Shown in pieces: positions 22,229 to 34,582 of a stretch of DNA of 64,000 nt. The first letter of the stretch is position 1; every line of letters starts with the position of its first letter. The notes under the pieces are model-generated. The model was not told where the DNA came from. It ran no database searches and saw only the letters and a list, made by a program, of their open reading frames with translations. This DNA is from Diphasiastrum complanatum. Lineage: Eukaryota; Streptophyta; Lycopodiopsida; Lycopodiales; Lycopodiaceae. The position numbers and the translations under genes are program-made. The stretch covers positions 39,495,515 to 39,559,514 of the forward strand of contig CM055110.1 of the NCBI GenBank assembly GCA_029204225.1. Reading direction: 5' to 3'.

Positions 22229-24930
22229 CACCCCCTTTCATAAAAAAAGGATCACTACAACGCAGTCAAAACTATCCGACCATAATAGGTCATGCCTTGT
22301 TTTTTCGATAATGTTTAGTATTTACTCACTTAGCTAAATGTATTTCCTAAGTATGATAAAAAAAAATATAGCAATGGATGAAATTGGGATGTTGTACCTT
22401 GTGAGATGAAGTGGGCATTGCACAAAAAGGCAACACATAGGGAATAGGTGGCTTAGAAATAAATGAAATAGTTAAAAGTTACAATTATTGCATAGCAATA
22501 GGCCCAAATCTCATAAAGTTCACAACACCCATGTCCAAACCTTCCTCTAAATAATAGCTTGTGTTACAAATCATCTTGCTCTTGAATGGTGTGATTCCCT
22601 CCAATTTCATAATGCAAATTTGATAAGTTATTCCTTTTCACATCCATTTCTAGACATTTGTCTTCTATAAATGTTGCTCTGTATATGAAGATTGCAAAAT
22701 AAAATATTTGAAGAAACATGTTCAATACTTGCAATAGGCAGCACACTTTTTTTCAAAAAGCCCTTGATTTGTTAATCTGGTATAAATTACTTGTAAGTGT
22801 AATTTTATGGCTTGGTGATTCTATTATATGTTGTGTTTAAAGTAGGAGATTTACATATTTGACCAAAAGCCCTCTAAACAAACTTCCTAATTTGACAAAA
22901 TCTAACGAATTCTTCCAAAGGACCTTTGAAAAACTTCCCAATTTTGTCACAATATGAAAATATTCAAAAATGAGCCATTGAACATCAAACAATCATCTAA
23001 GGAAAAAAAAACAAATATTTTAATTCAAATAATCTCAAAATAATTATATGGTACATAATATGAATTGTAGTTCTGACCTATTGAGGATAGGAGACATCAT
23101 TCAAAATACAACATTTTAGCCAACTAGATTTGTGGTCAGGCAAAGTGCAGGAGGTCAAGGTCTTGTAAGACGATGATCCAAATATGGGAGAGGTAAATTC
23201 TATTAAGTCTTGCGGATCTAAAATTGAGGTCATTTCTACCATTTGTCCATATGTGGTAGATAGGAAAATTGGTTAACTCAAAGTAGTCAATCAAATCCAA
23301 TTTAGAAATGAGAGTGTCATGTGCACAACGCTAACTTCTACAAAGGATATTCTGCTAAGACCATCATTGGGTTTCACGTACATATTGAAATCCCCCATTG
23401 AAATGGAGCGGGCGTGGGGATCTTACTCCAAGCAGTTTCAAGATATGTAGACAATGCAACTATCAATGAAATATTACAGATAAGTAGGAAACTATTTATC
23501 AAAGAACATGACATGAAACTTTCAAGAAATAAAAAATATGATCAATTCATACATTTTATGGGAACAAGATAACATACATTTTGCCAAAAAAAGTCAAAAG
23601 TAGATCACGAATAGGTCAAACGATTTCCTTCATGATAACACGATTGCATGAGCTGGCACAAAGCATCTCAATAATCAATTTAAGTAGCCAATGAAGTGAA
23701 CTTTATAGTCTAAAACTTAAAATGTCAGTGTGCAAATCATATTTGAACTAAAACAAATGCCACAGAAACTCTACCCAATCAAAATTTAATTGTTATGATA
23801 AAACCTACAACAATAAGGATTCTAATCATCACACTTCTCCATCAATAATTAGTGTAAGAAGAAACAATATTCATGTTCTTGGGTATGTTTGGAGAGCTTA
23901 GAGGAGAGAGGCAAAAATGTTGTGAAGTTGGCAGGAAGATGCCAATAACTTGATTAAAGAATAAGGAAATCGTGATGAAAACACTTGCAAGCATAATTAC
24001 CTTTCCACCAATTTGGTCAACGTAAAAACACTAAAGTAATTGCTTTTTAGCTCATAATTTAGGCCAAAACCACCAAACTTTACGTCCCAAAAATTATCTT
24101 CGGATAGAAACCAAAAGGGCCTTATATACCTTCACTATGTTCAAATAACTTTACAATGTAAATTATTCAAACAAATCTATTTTAAGTGCAATATTAACAA
24201 TAAGAAACTTGTCATTTTAAACTAGCATAGTTGAAGTGCAATATAAGCACAAAAAAGGAATTCAAATGTCCATTGATAGTACTTGTACAACAAAAGCATA
24301 AGCCTCCATTTGGTGATAAAGCTTAAGAAGTTTTGTGGAAGACAGAGATCAATAATTCCATGTGGGTTAGCATCAAAGATATGCCCATCCTATCAGTCTT
24401 CTTGTCGTAGTCTTTCTTTTCTCCAAGTAATACTTGTATCAAGTCACACTCATTGCCTCTGAAATTAGCTATTTATTATTGGCATAAGCAAGTAAATTCT
24501 CATGCATAATGTCTATTATCAAAACATGTAATAAGAATTAAATTGCGATTAAAGCCTCGTACACAAAGACAAGTAAGAAATTATATAACCATGATATCTG
24601 ATAACATGTATTTTTCAGAAAAACCGTTTTTTTTTACTAAAACAACCTTTTCCTATATGGAGGAGGGAAGCAAAGAGACGAAAAATAATGCGCCTACTAA
24701 GGGCCCCCACTCCACATATGTCTCAATAGTTAAAGGAACTTGGCCAATTAATCAGAAATAAGGCCGAAGGCCAGTCATAAGCATAAAAAAGGCTCTGAGG
24801 TCTGTACATGAATAATATAAAATGTGTAACTAGGAACAAATCAACAACAATGAATGTAAAAATGTCTACCGAATATATGCAGAGTAGCCCAGTAAACCTG
24901 TAGCATGTAGTCCATAACTATAAGACGGTA
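22229..24930. other. Long AT-rich stretch without recognisable genes
   Basis: No ORF longer than about 70 codons with protein-like composition, no LTR ends, no tRNA or rRNA similarity by eye. The small + frame at 24543-24761 has no recognisable motif. It could hold old decayed repeats or untranslated/intergenic host DNA downstream of the PPR gene. Confidence 0.5.
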
Positions 24931-24932
24931 CA

Positions 24933-25255
24933 CTACATGAAAAAAGACTTGCAATTTTTAACCTTAGGAGTGCCCACAAAGTCGCGTACCTTCAATTCCA
25001 TCATGCCATACAAATATGGGTCCACATTAGCTTTCATATAGTTGTATGAAGACCAATGTCGCATTCTCCAGAAATGAAAGGCAGAATCAGCCATGATGAA
25101 GACCGGCACTAAAGAGCAAAGCCAATCAAATGAAGTCCCTACTTCCTCATCCAAGAAACGTTTAGAAACAGACATACAGGGCAATATTTGGTGACAATCA
25201 AGGCTGCCAAAAAGCTCCAAAACCAAGCCACTTTCATTTCCATATAGGTTAGTAA
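24933..25255 (-). other. Open frame after the decayed DYW tail, unrecognised
   Basis: Continuing in the minus direction from the duplicated EIIARAANRH segment, the frame stays open for about 105 codons to TAG at 24933. It includes a hydrophobic stretch (SFDWLCSLVPVFIM) and a Tyr/Trp-rich part (FHFWRMRHWSSYNYM). It does not resemble the expected end of a DYW domain and I do not recognise it. It may be a new C-terminus gained after loss of the DYW end, or non-coding. Confidence 0.25.
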
Positions 25256-25259
25256 GATG

Positions 25260-28200
25260 TCTGTTTGCAGCCCTTGCAATGATCTCACCTTCTTTTTTAT
25301 TGAGTTAGTAGGTTGTCTGTTTGCATTCCTTTCAATGATCTCACATCTGATCATTTTTCAGCTGATCTTGGTGGCATTGTGGGAGTTAGTAGTTATGACC
25401 ACCCATTCTTGATGCAGATAGGAGACCAGGGGGGATGCTAAGAGCCCAATATCAATGGCCAGCTTCTCACTGCATTCACATGAACCATTCTTCTTCTCTT
25501 CATCTTCCACAGCATGTAGCACAAAGCTCAAACCAGGTATATATCTTGCCTCCATCATCAACCACACAAGTCTATCCCCAATTCCGGCTCAGACCAACAT
25601 CTCATTGCTTTGTGGATGACCCAAATCACCTACAACTAAGGCATGCACCTGGTCCTCAACTTCAATCCAGCTGCATCCAGGCATATTTTTCACACCTGCA
25701 TCCATCCTTCATTTGTTTTCTTATCTTTGTTACCTCAACCTCTTGCCGGCTGCTGCATAGATATTTGATAGCAGCACATAAGCTGCATCATTTTCTGGTT
25801 CCAACTTTACAAGACAGTCAAAGGCACGTTTCCCTATTTCCAAATGGCCATGATTTCTTGCAGCACCAAGCAGAGTTTTCCACAGCACGGCATTAGGCTG
25901 GATTGGCATTTTATTGATGAAGTCCTCGGCATCAGCCAGGCACCCGGAACGGCCCAGAAGATCAACCATACATGCATAGTGATCCATGGTTGGCGAGACA
26001 CCATGATCTTTACACATGGAATCAAAAAAGTGACGGCCTTCATTCACTAGGCCAGAATGGGTGCATGCAGAGAGAACACTAAGATAGGTGATCTCATTAG
26101 GCTTCAAGCCCTCCCTGTGCATTTGCTCAAAAAGTGTGAGCGCCTCCTTACCAAGCCCTTGTTGTCCATAACCTGCGATCATTGCATTCCATGACACCAC
26201 ATCTCGTTCATTCATTTTGACAAACACGTCACGAGCATCATCTATGCAGCCACATTTTGCATACATGCTAACAAGGGTGTTCTGTACAACCATATCTGAA
26301 CCAAGGCCAATTCTGATAATGTCAGCATGGAGCTGTTTGCCCTCTTTGAGAGCTGCAATGCTGGCACATGCTTTTAGAAGAACAACATATGTGACTTTGT
26401 CTGGCTCCACACGTTCCTGCTTCATTTGCTCATACACAGCAAGGGCTTCCTTTCCAAGCCCTTGTTGAGCATATCCCGCGATCATCGCATTCCATGACAC
26501 CACATTCCGTTCGTGCATGTTATTGAACACCTCACGTGCATTTTCTGTGCACCCACATTTTGCATACATGTCAACAACGGCACTGCTCATAATTACATCG
26601 GACTCAAAACCACTTCTTTTGATTTGGGAATGGAGGAGTTTGCCAAGTTCCAGGTCTGCAATCCCAGCACATGCTTTTAAGATAACAACAAATGCAACCT
26701 TGTCTGGCACTATGCCTGTCTGTTGCATTTGCTGAAATAAATTGATAGCCTCTTGACCTTGTCCGTGATTGGCATATGCTGAGATGATAGCAGTCCATGA
26801 AAACACATTGTGTTCAGGCATTCTGTCGAATACTTTGCGTGCATCCAACAAACTGCCACACCTGGCGTACATGTCAACAAGAGTGTTTCCTAGGAAAGTG
26901 TCTGAATCAAGTTCACTTTCAACTATGAGGGCATGCACTCGCTTCCCCTCTGCCAGGGCTTTCCTTCTGCCAAACCCTTTTAAAAGGCTAGCATAGGCAT
27001 TGATTGGAGCTTGAGTATTTTGATGGACGATAAGTTCCACCATATACAGTGCCTCTTTCATTCGTCCCTCCTGACAGAGTTTGCTCACATTATCAGCATC
27101 GCCAAAGGAATTGGGCACCCTACACGATTTATACAAAGATTACAAACAAATATGAAACAGTAAAGAACATCGGCAAAGAAAATATGCCCTACTCAGCTTA
27201 GAGCTCCACAGTCCACACCAGGATAAAAACCATACCTTGATCTCAATCCACCACCAGATTGTGATCGACTCAATGCCATAGCGGCAATCTTTGCTTTAAC
27301 CCATGGAGGGTTCAGCCAATTTTCAATCCATAGACCTTCATGCGTACTCTTGTGTCTAAAGTCATGATACTTTGGACTTTTCTACATAATAGCGCAAAGA
27401 TTAGTAAGCATAGCTTCAACTTTACGAATATGACTACCGTAACCAGAGCACCACAAAAAAATTTCCACAGGTCGTAAGAATTTATGACTAACCAAGAGCA
27501 TCTAAAGCTTAAAACAAGTCCAAATCATCCTCATAACCTCAGTGTACAAATCATGGTAGACTTGCGTTAAAAGGATCGCCACACCTTAGTAAATCTATTG
27601 TCCCACCACTCCGATGGATCTGAGAAAAACTCCAGCCAGAGCTGTTCCATTCTAACTACTCTGCCTGCATGCCCGAAACTGCCAAGCTTTAGAAAAGGGG
27701 CAAACTATGATTAAGTAATGTTGATGTGGCGTCAAAAAACTCTGCAAATTTATCTCTCTCCTCAGTGAGGCAATGCTGGTGAAAAAAGAGAACATGAGAA
27801 AAATCATTGTATACCAGAAATCTCAGGTGTTGAACAACCTGATTGCCCCTGTTTTTGACACTGTGTCATTGCAGCAAGCCTGACATTTACCCAAGTAGGA
27901 TTATACCTACTCTCGATCCATAGTGCCTTCTTTGCAATCTTATGTTTGAAGTCGGGAACTCTTGGATTTCTCTGCAAAAGATTACCGGCATGCAACCTGA
28001 GCAAATTACCAGCATGCAGCCATAGCTTCAAGCAAATCGACTATTATGATCACAACTCTCAGGATAGAGTCGACTGCAATTATTGAAGGTACTAAAATGT
28101 CACGGCCGTTGAAGTAGAGTGGATTGCAATCGTGAAATCAAGGCTGGACTTGAACTAACAACTTTGACAACGCTAGTAGAACAAACGACGGGGCTTTTAA

Positions 28201-29435
28201 TGTAAGGACTGAAACAAATATAATCAGTGAGCGCCAGTCCTCCTAAACTAAGATCGTGCCTGTTGGGAGGAGATTCATCAATCCGCCTCATATCCTATGC
28301 TTTTTAATGCAAGAATGAATAATGCCATAGTGTATTGATAGTTTCACCTTATGACGACTCCTATTGTCCCACCACTGTGAAGGATCTGAGAAGAACTCCT
28401 CCCACAATTGTTTTGTTCTCGATGCTTGGCCTGCACGTCAGAAGAAGATTAAGAAGAAGATCACAATCTTCTGATGGGTTGGGTTTGAGATTCAGATAGT
28501 CAAATGGATTGAGACATGTGAGTGCAATACAGGTGTGAACAAAGTTTTCTGCCTCTCCCCGGCATTCAATGGTCGAAGATAAAGATGATGATGATTGTTG
28601 TGGAGGTCGTTGGCTGAGATTAGCATGCTTTGCTTGTAGCCAAGAGGGGCTAAAGCTATCATTAATCCAAAATGCCATCTTAGTGTTCCTATGTTCGAAG
28701 TCTGGGGCTTCAGGATTTCCCTGCCAAAAGGGTATCACGTCAAGCTAATCCAGTGACAGTCATGATTTAAAGTGTCTTCTCAAACTGAACTTCACCCTAC
28801 AATAAGTGTAATTATTGCAATTTTCATTTCTAGCAGAAACCGGAACTGGGCAAAGCGAAACTGTACTAACTCCTCAGCGCAACCTGAATTAGAACAGCGT
28901 CAAACAGACATATATATCAAAGTAAGAGTCAGTCTACGTAGTGTCTTACCTTATCTAACCGCCTGTCCCACCACTGCGAAGGACCCGAGAAGAACTGCTT
29001 CCAGAGCCGCTCTACTGGTGCTAATTGTTCTGCAAACCCATAACCGAAAAACACCGGCACATCAAAAGAGACACACAGCACGCAGGCATATGAGCAGTCC
29101 ATCACACCCAACTAGCAGACTCATGAGAAATGAAGAAATAGCAGCATAAAGCGAAGCCAGAGCAGAGCCAGGATCTCACCTTCATCCTCCAAGATGAAAG
29201 TCCTCAAACTGTTACCGCTATGGGAGGGCGGCGGCTAGAAGAAGAAAAAGAAGGAAGAAAAGCAGCAGAACAAGCAGAGTGAGAGGGCATAGTCATTTGT
29301 GATTGTGAGGGTGATTCTGAGGCGGGGACAGAAAAGGATCGAGCATGGAGGAGCAGGAGAAGAAGGAAGCAGAGGAGGATCGGAATAGAAGAAGTGGCGA
29401 CCTCCTCCTGCTGCTGCTGCTGTCGCTGCGGCCAT
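25260..29435 (-). pseudogene. Spliced gene: three OSB-type PDF motifs fused to a PLS-class PPR-E-(decayed DYW) protein
   Basis: Candidate ATG at 29435 (MAAATAAAAGG, possibly a transit peptide); a TAG at 29235 interrupts it before exon 1 ends at 29180. Three PDF motifs follow, each from an 'a' exon (LW..FFS.PS.WWD.R; 29029-28950, 28430-28348, 27664-27585) and a 'b' exon (NP..PDF.H; 28720-28531, 27971-27815, 27381-27236). All junctions are GT-AG and phases agree. The last joins in phase 2 to the PPR exon at 27119. That exon encodes about 11 PPRs in L-S-P order, then E1/E2. A one-base loss near 25740 gives TAA at 25730. The other frame continues (MPGCSWIEVEDQVHAL) to 25589, and a degenerate DYW (SEKLAI) lies at 25567-25260. 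PDF motifs are known from OSB organellar ssDNA-binding proteins, and PPR arrays bind organellar RNA. An organellar role is inferred. It may be a pseudogene or carry sequence errors. Confidence 0.72.
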
Positions 29436-29530
29436 GCTTCTGGTTTGCTTGTGCTTTGGCTTGGCTCCCGAAAGGCATGGATCGGGCACATGCGGCCAAG
29501 TCCTTCATTCTAAGGATGAGAGGGTGCAAC

Positions 29531-29542
29531 TAAAAATTTATA
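29531..29542 (-). promoter_or_regulatory. TATA-box-like element upstream of the PDF-PPR gene
   Basis: Minus-strand TATAAATTTTTA about 95 bp upstream of the candidate ATG at 29435, at a plausible distance for transcription start near 29500. It is not part of any recognised transposon. Experimental support is lacking. Confidence 0.4.
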
Positions 29543-29639
29543 GTTTCAAAAAGGGCCCTTTCTCCTTTTTGATGTTGGTTAATGATCCTTCACGACTCTA
29601 TTTTTCAACCAATCCTCACTTGCTTGGCAATCTGGATTG

Positions 29640-31287
29640 TGAGTGATCATAAATGTTGTTTTCAAATTTAAGCAATTTGCCAAAGGGTAGATGAATCCAA
29701 CAAAAGAGAAATGGAGATTTCAATAGCATGAGGAGACTCAATCTAACAATTTTTCATCAACACTAGGATGTCCACTCCAAAAAGCTAACGATAGATGTTG
29801 TTTTCAACTTTGAGCAACCTAATGGAGGGTAGATGAGCCAACATAGATAGATCCCAATTTGAAAGCATTGGGAAATTCAATCTAAGAGTGGTTTCCAACT
29901 AGGATGTCAGGCAAGTTCTATGGCAAGCTCAAAGCTCAATAAGAATCTCATCTTGAACTATGGCTTCTACATCAATGGGTTCAATTTCTTCTTTGATTCT
30001 TTTCTCATTCCAGGCATTATGATTAGGTATCGTTGGGCAGCTAGATAGTACAATTATAGGCATTCCTTTGATGGATTCTCGTTGTCTCTTTGTCTCTTCA
30101 CTTGTGTAATATTGTTTGTCCTCATCGAAATTCAAATCCTTGAAGGTGTGGAATTTCTTGTTGACGGGCTTTGTACTTCTTGGATTGGTCTATGTAGCCG
30201 ACAAATATGCACTAAATCTTTCTTTGATCTAATTTCTTTTATTTTCTCCCTTGGGACATGAGCACATATATCCAAGGCATTAAAAAAGTCTCAAGTGTTC
30301 CACTGTGGATTTTAGTCCATATACCACATGCCATGAGAGATTTTACCTTTGAGCATTTTCCTGGAAGTCATAATTTTTTACATAGGCTACATATTTCACA
30401 ACTTTTGACCACATCACCTTGGGAATATGTAGGTTTTGAAGCATGCATCACACCATGTCCATTATGATCCTATTCTTTCTCTCCACCAAGCCATTTTGGT
30501 GAGGAGTGTAGGGGATGTTGAATTCTCTAAAAATGCCATAAGTTGAACAGAAACCATCAAAGTTCTTACTCTTGTATTTGCCTCCATTGTTAAATTTCAG
30601 GTGCTTTACTCTCTACCCAAGTCGTTCTTCATGCTGGGAATACGGAAATGCTTAGTAGAAGGGATCTAGAAACACTTGTCTCCCCAAGAGGAGACGTTGA
30701 GATTTCTTTGTAGAAAATCAATCTAACTGTTCTAAGTGATCTAATACTTGCATGCCAGTTCATTATCATGGCTTTTATCTTCTACTAGATATCATACTTA
30801 GGCTCTAGGATAGTCATGAGGAATGCAAAGAAGTTAGGGGTCTATGATAGCCATGAATTCTTCATTCTAATATGCTAACATTAATCATGAAAATCAAGTA
30901 GTTCAGATTCAAAAAAGTATGAAGCGATCATGTGGTCCATATTTACCACAATGTACAGAGAATTTAAATCAAATCTCACAACTATATGCATCAAATGAAT
31001 CTGTATATTGAAGCTACTTGGAAGTGTACATCATATCGTAAAATCATTGAATGAAAAGTTTGCCAAACAAGCACTATGGTGCTTTACTATCACAAGTGTG
31101 TTATTGCTAAAGAGCAATTATCTTCATTGACGTTGTTAATTTATAATGCTCTCACGTAGATTCATGTTGGAAATTAAGCCCACAGTTGTCTCCTTGGTGA
31201 ATGACTAATTTCTATTTCATGATTCTTCCTGCATGTTTATTGATCATTGATCTAGGGTCAGGTGAAACCAACTTTGGTTCTACGTCT
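29640..31287 (-). pseudogene. Ty1/copia integrase-region remnant and unassigned flanks
   Basis: Around 30480-30600 the minus strand reads a damaged integrase end (LKFNNGGKYKSK ... GIFREFNIPYTPHQNGLVERKNR), and further left a charged linker-like frame (29929-30135). The RT part is missing and several stops are present. The piece belongs to a copia lineage different from families 1-4. The flanks 29640-29900 and 30800-31287 show no gene. Confidence 0.6.
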
Positions 31288-32938
31288 TGTGAAAAATGCA
31301 AAAATAAGCTTGGTAGAGGCCAAAAATCTTGTATATAGGATAGACACACATGAGTGGAGCCTATTCCCACATGTGAAACTAGTGTACTTTTCATGTACCA
31401 TAATCATATATGCTGTACATATGATTTAATTCAAGTTCTAGTGGCTAAAATGGCCAAAAACTAGTTTTCTAGAAATATGACACATTGCATCAATCTAATG
31501 ATTGCATGAGCCAAATATTTGATAGATTTTACAATTTTTAGGACAATAATGATTGTACTTTATAATCATAGAGAGTTATTGGTTGCTCAATCAATGGATC
31601 TATCAAGTTCTACACATTAGATCTTGATCTAGATTCACTACACTTGGATTTAAGCAAGAGCAATGGATCAACACATCATTAATTAGTGAGAGAGGCCTCA
31701 CACGTGTGGAGTACTGTCCACAGTACGGCCTGCACCTGAAACAACAAGTACAATCATCCTAGCTAGCAATCATTCATAGAAATCACAAGACAAATGACTA
31801 GAACCTCACAAAAGTGTAGAATGCAAAAGTCTCATCAATCTTCTTAGCAAAATGATGATCCTTTTATGGATCAAGTACATCCACGAGTCTGGTACAGTCC
31901 AGTAGGTCTTCACACGAGTGAAGAGTGCCACATCACTCAGATCTATCCATTTGATTCATCCTTGATCCTTATCCAATAGTTGACCTTCTAGAATATGGCT
32001 AAAATCCAAAAAGCTAGTCTCCTAGAATATAGGAGATCTAAGAAAAATGGTCAACTCTTATCTTCTAGTACTCTATACACACATGTGAACATCCACTTGC
32101 CATGTGGGAGCATTTACTCATGCACATGCAAGGAAAATTTCTAGGTGACTAGTCAACTTGACTAAAAACTAGTCATATCATGTTCACTAACTAGATTGAT
32201 ACAAAATCAATTTAGATATATACAACCATGAAAAGTACATCCTTTCACATGTGAAAACAGGCTCCACACGTGTGAAATCAGATCATCACATTATTCTAAT
32301 GTTTGATCAATATTTACACTAACCAATGTCAAGTGAGAAGTGACAATTTTCAACAATATTTTGAATAGGTGTCACATCCCATGTGTAGAGGACAGCTCAC
32401 ACGTGTGGAAATAGCTGAAGTAGGCGAGTTTTTGCTTCTAGAAGATCTCCATATAGTAGGAAAATAGACCAAAAATGCCCAAAATGGAAAGTTTTGATCC
32501 AAGTATCAAATTGCATGATGGTGACAAGGCATCCTCACACGTGTGAGATCTGATGCATGATCAATACCTCGAGCTCCAAAAGTGTATATATAGAGGCTTA
32601 TTTGGCCATAATCAATGTGAGACACCAATCTTGGTTTTGGAAGCAATTTTGAGTGATTCTCTTCATTTGTCTACATTTGTTTTGATTGTTTTGAGGTGCT
32701 ATCAATGTGTACTTGATTTTCAGGTTGGAGTCCATACTCAGACAGTGTTTCACACGTGTGAAATTAGAAAGTACACCTACCTTCAATTAATGATTGTTCT
32801 TGTTAGGATTTTGTATCTAGAATTGATCTAGATTGATCTTAATCTCAAGTAGATTGATAGATCAAGTAATCTAACAACCAATCCCTCTTGAGGATCAGAT
32901 TAGAATCCACTCTTGGTCCTTTTTGTACTTTTTGCACA
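31288..32938 (+). mobile_element. 5' LTR of copia family 3, split by a solo LTR
   Basis: Starts TGTGAAAAATGC at 31288 and ends gcaca at 32938, just before a primer site. Removing the inserted solo LTR and one duplicate gives about 810 bp. A partial copy in opposite orientation lies at 42777-43324. It contains CACACGTGTG at 32398, 32536 and 32751. Confidence 0.85.
31520..32355 (-). mobile_element. Solo LTR of copia family 2
   Basis: Reverse orientation copy of the family-2 LTR (minus: TGTTGAAAATTG ... AAAATCTATCA), 836 bp, with many substitutions relative to the young copies. It is flanked by 5-bp duplications atatt at 31515-31519 and 32356-32360. It arose by LTR-LTR recombination of an element inserted into the family-3 LTR. 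Confidence 0.92.
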
Positions 32939-32951
32939 TGGTATCAGAGCC
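32939..32951 (+). other. Primer binding site, copia family 3
   Basis: tggtatcagagcc directly after the LTR; the leader runs to 33531 and carries CACACGTGTG at 33113. Confidence 0.9.
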
Positions 32952-33671
32952 TAGTACAAGAGGTTTTGTTGAAATTGATAGGGTTAATCCAAATCAAAGC
33001 CAAAATTAGCAGTTTTTTGTAAACTAGTCAAATTTTGTGTAGCGAGTTGGATTTGATAGCTATCCTCAAAATTTTTGATCCAGATCTTGTTGTGGGCTGT
33101 AGAAACTCTTTTCACACGTGTGAGGCCGTACAGCTTCTGTTTTGACTGATAAATTTCAAAAATTTGTAGAATTTGACTCACATACCCAATTTGAGTGATT
33201 TTTGGTGCAAAATCAAGCATTTTCCGTAATGAATCTAATCCCTTGATTAGTTCTTGGATTAGATCAGCCAAATCATTAAAATTGAAGCTTGAATTAGATG
33301 CACTAATTGATCTTCTCTGATTTTTTGAGTGTATGTTGAGGTTGAAGAGAGAAATTGCTAAAAATCATAGATTAAGGAGTGATTTTGCAAGTTTGAGACT
33401 AGAATCTAAATTTCCATCATTCTAGATTGGTTCATGAGTGATACGATTGAGTCTATAAGCTTTATAAATTGCTAGAAGACTTTAGGTTCAGATCTCTTAG
33501 AGAAACCATAAGAGTTTTTTCACATTCAAAAATGGCATCAATGGGTGGGTTTTTGCTTGAAGCTAGTGAAAGACTTACATCCACTAATTATGCTACTTGG
33601 ATAGTTCGAATGGAGTCTTTGCTTGTACTTCATGATCATGACATAGTACTTGAGGTGGAAGTAGAACCTCA

Positions 33672-34372
33672 TGTGAAAGTACTGTACTTTAGGACCATAA
33701 ATGGATCTACAAAAGATCCACAAGAGTGATTGGATGCTTGCTTAACAATCTATCAAAAAACTAGACACAAAAAAGTTGATCTAGATTGGCAATTTGACAA
33801 ACAACAAGCATTAACAATCAAAAGCATTGATAAACATTGAAATCCGATCCCACACGTGTGTACTACAGGCTTTAGTACGGCCTTCAACCTGAGAAACAAG
33901 TAGAAATTGATTTGGTCTCATTTGGATCACAAAAACTCAATGTACATAGTGAACTAGCTTGAGATTGCCAATGAGCTCCAAAAATTTTCTATCTTCTCAC
34001 TATGGAGAGAGGGAATACATAGCAAATTCGACTTCCTTCTTGAAGTTAGGTGGATTTCCAGCATGTAATAAGGAAGTTAACTCACTCTCCTTGATCTAAA
34101 ATGAAACCCTAGTCTATTTCCTAGAGTTATGCTTGGTAGGTAGCTAGTTGGTCAAATTTTCACCTTAAACTTAGGTGTAGGTCCTATAAAGTAGGGATGA
34201 CCACCAAATAGACATGACCAACTCTCTTGACTTGACCTAAACTACATTAGAATGGGTTTCCCATGTGGCATCATGGCCTCACATGTGTGGGACCCACTTG
34301 TGTACACAATTTACAGTATTCTACATGGTTTTTGATCAAGCTAGATTTGCCAATTTTTGGCAATTCTTCACA
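33672..34372 (-). mobile_element. 3' LTR of family-4 element
   Basis: 701 bp. Contains one CACACGTGTG (33851) and the shared tacggcc module beside it. The purine tract AGGAGGAG (minus) adjoins it at 34373. Confidence 0.92.
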
Positions 34373-34582
34373 CTCCTCCTCAAATTTAGCTTGATCTATT
34401 TACAACTCTCTTGATAGATCAATGAAAACTTTTAGAAGTGTCTAAAAAATCCAGCTACAAAGAAGGAACTTTTGAGACTCCAATAGAGAATGATGTCCAT
34501 GAAGGATCTTTCACCACCTCTTAGAGGATCCCTTACAAGATGTTCCATAAATGTGTCTATATACATGTAGCACACTTCAAAA

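Noticed and set aside
25435-26996. Several + strand ORFs of 60-150 codons opposite the PPR exon
   Set aside because: Antisense shadows of the repetitive PPR coding sequence; no domain or start context.
27119-27136. ATG at 27136 as start of the PPR protein
   Set aside because: It lies in the intron just before an acceptor (gtgtag at 27120); the exon joins the PDF exons in frame.
29204-29491. Alternative 95-codon minus frame starting MCPIHAFRE as the gene's N-terminus
   Set aside because: It ends in TGA before the exon-1 donor and its frame does not join the PDF exons; the ATG at 29435 does, apart from one TAG.
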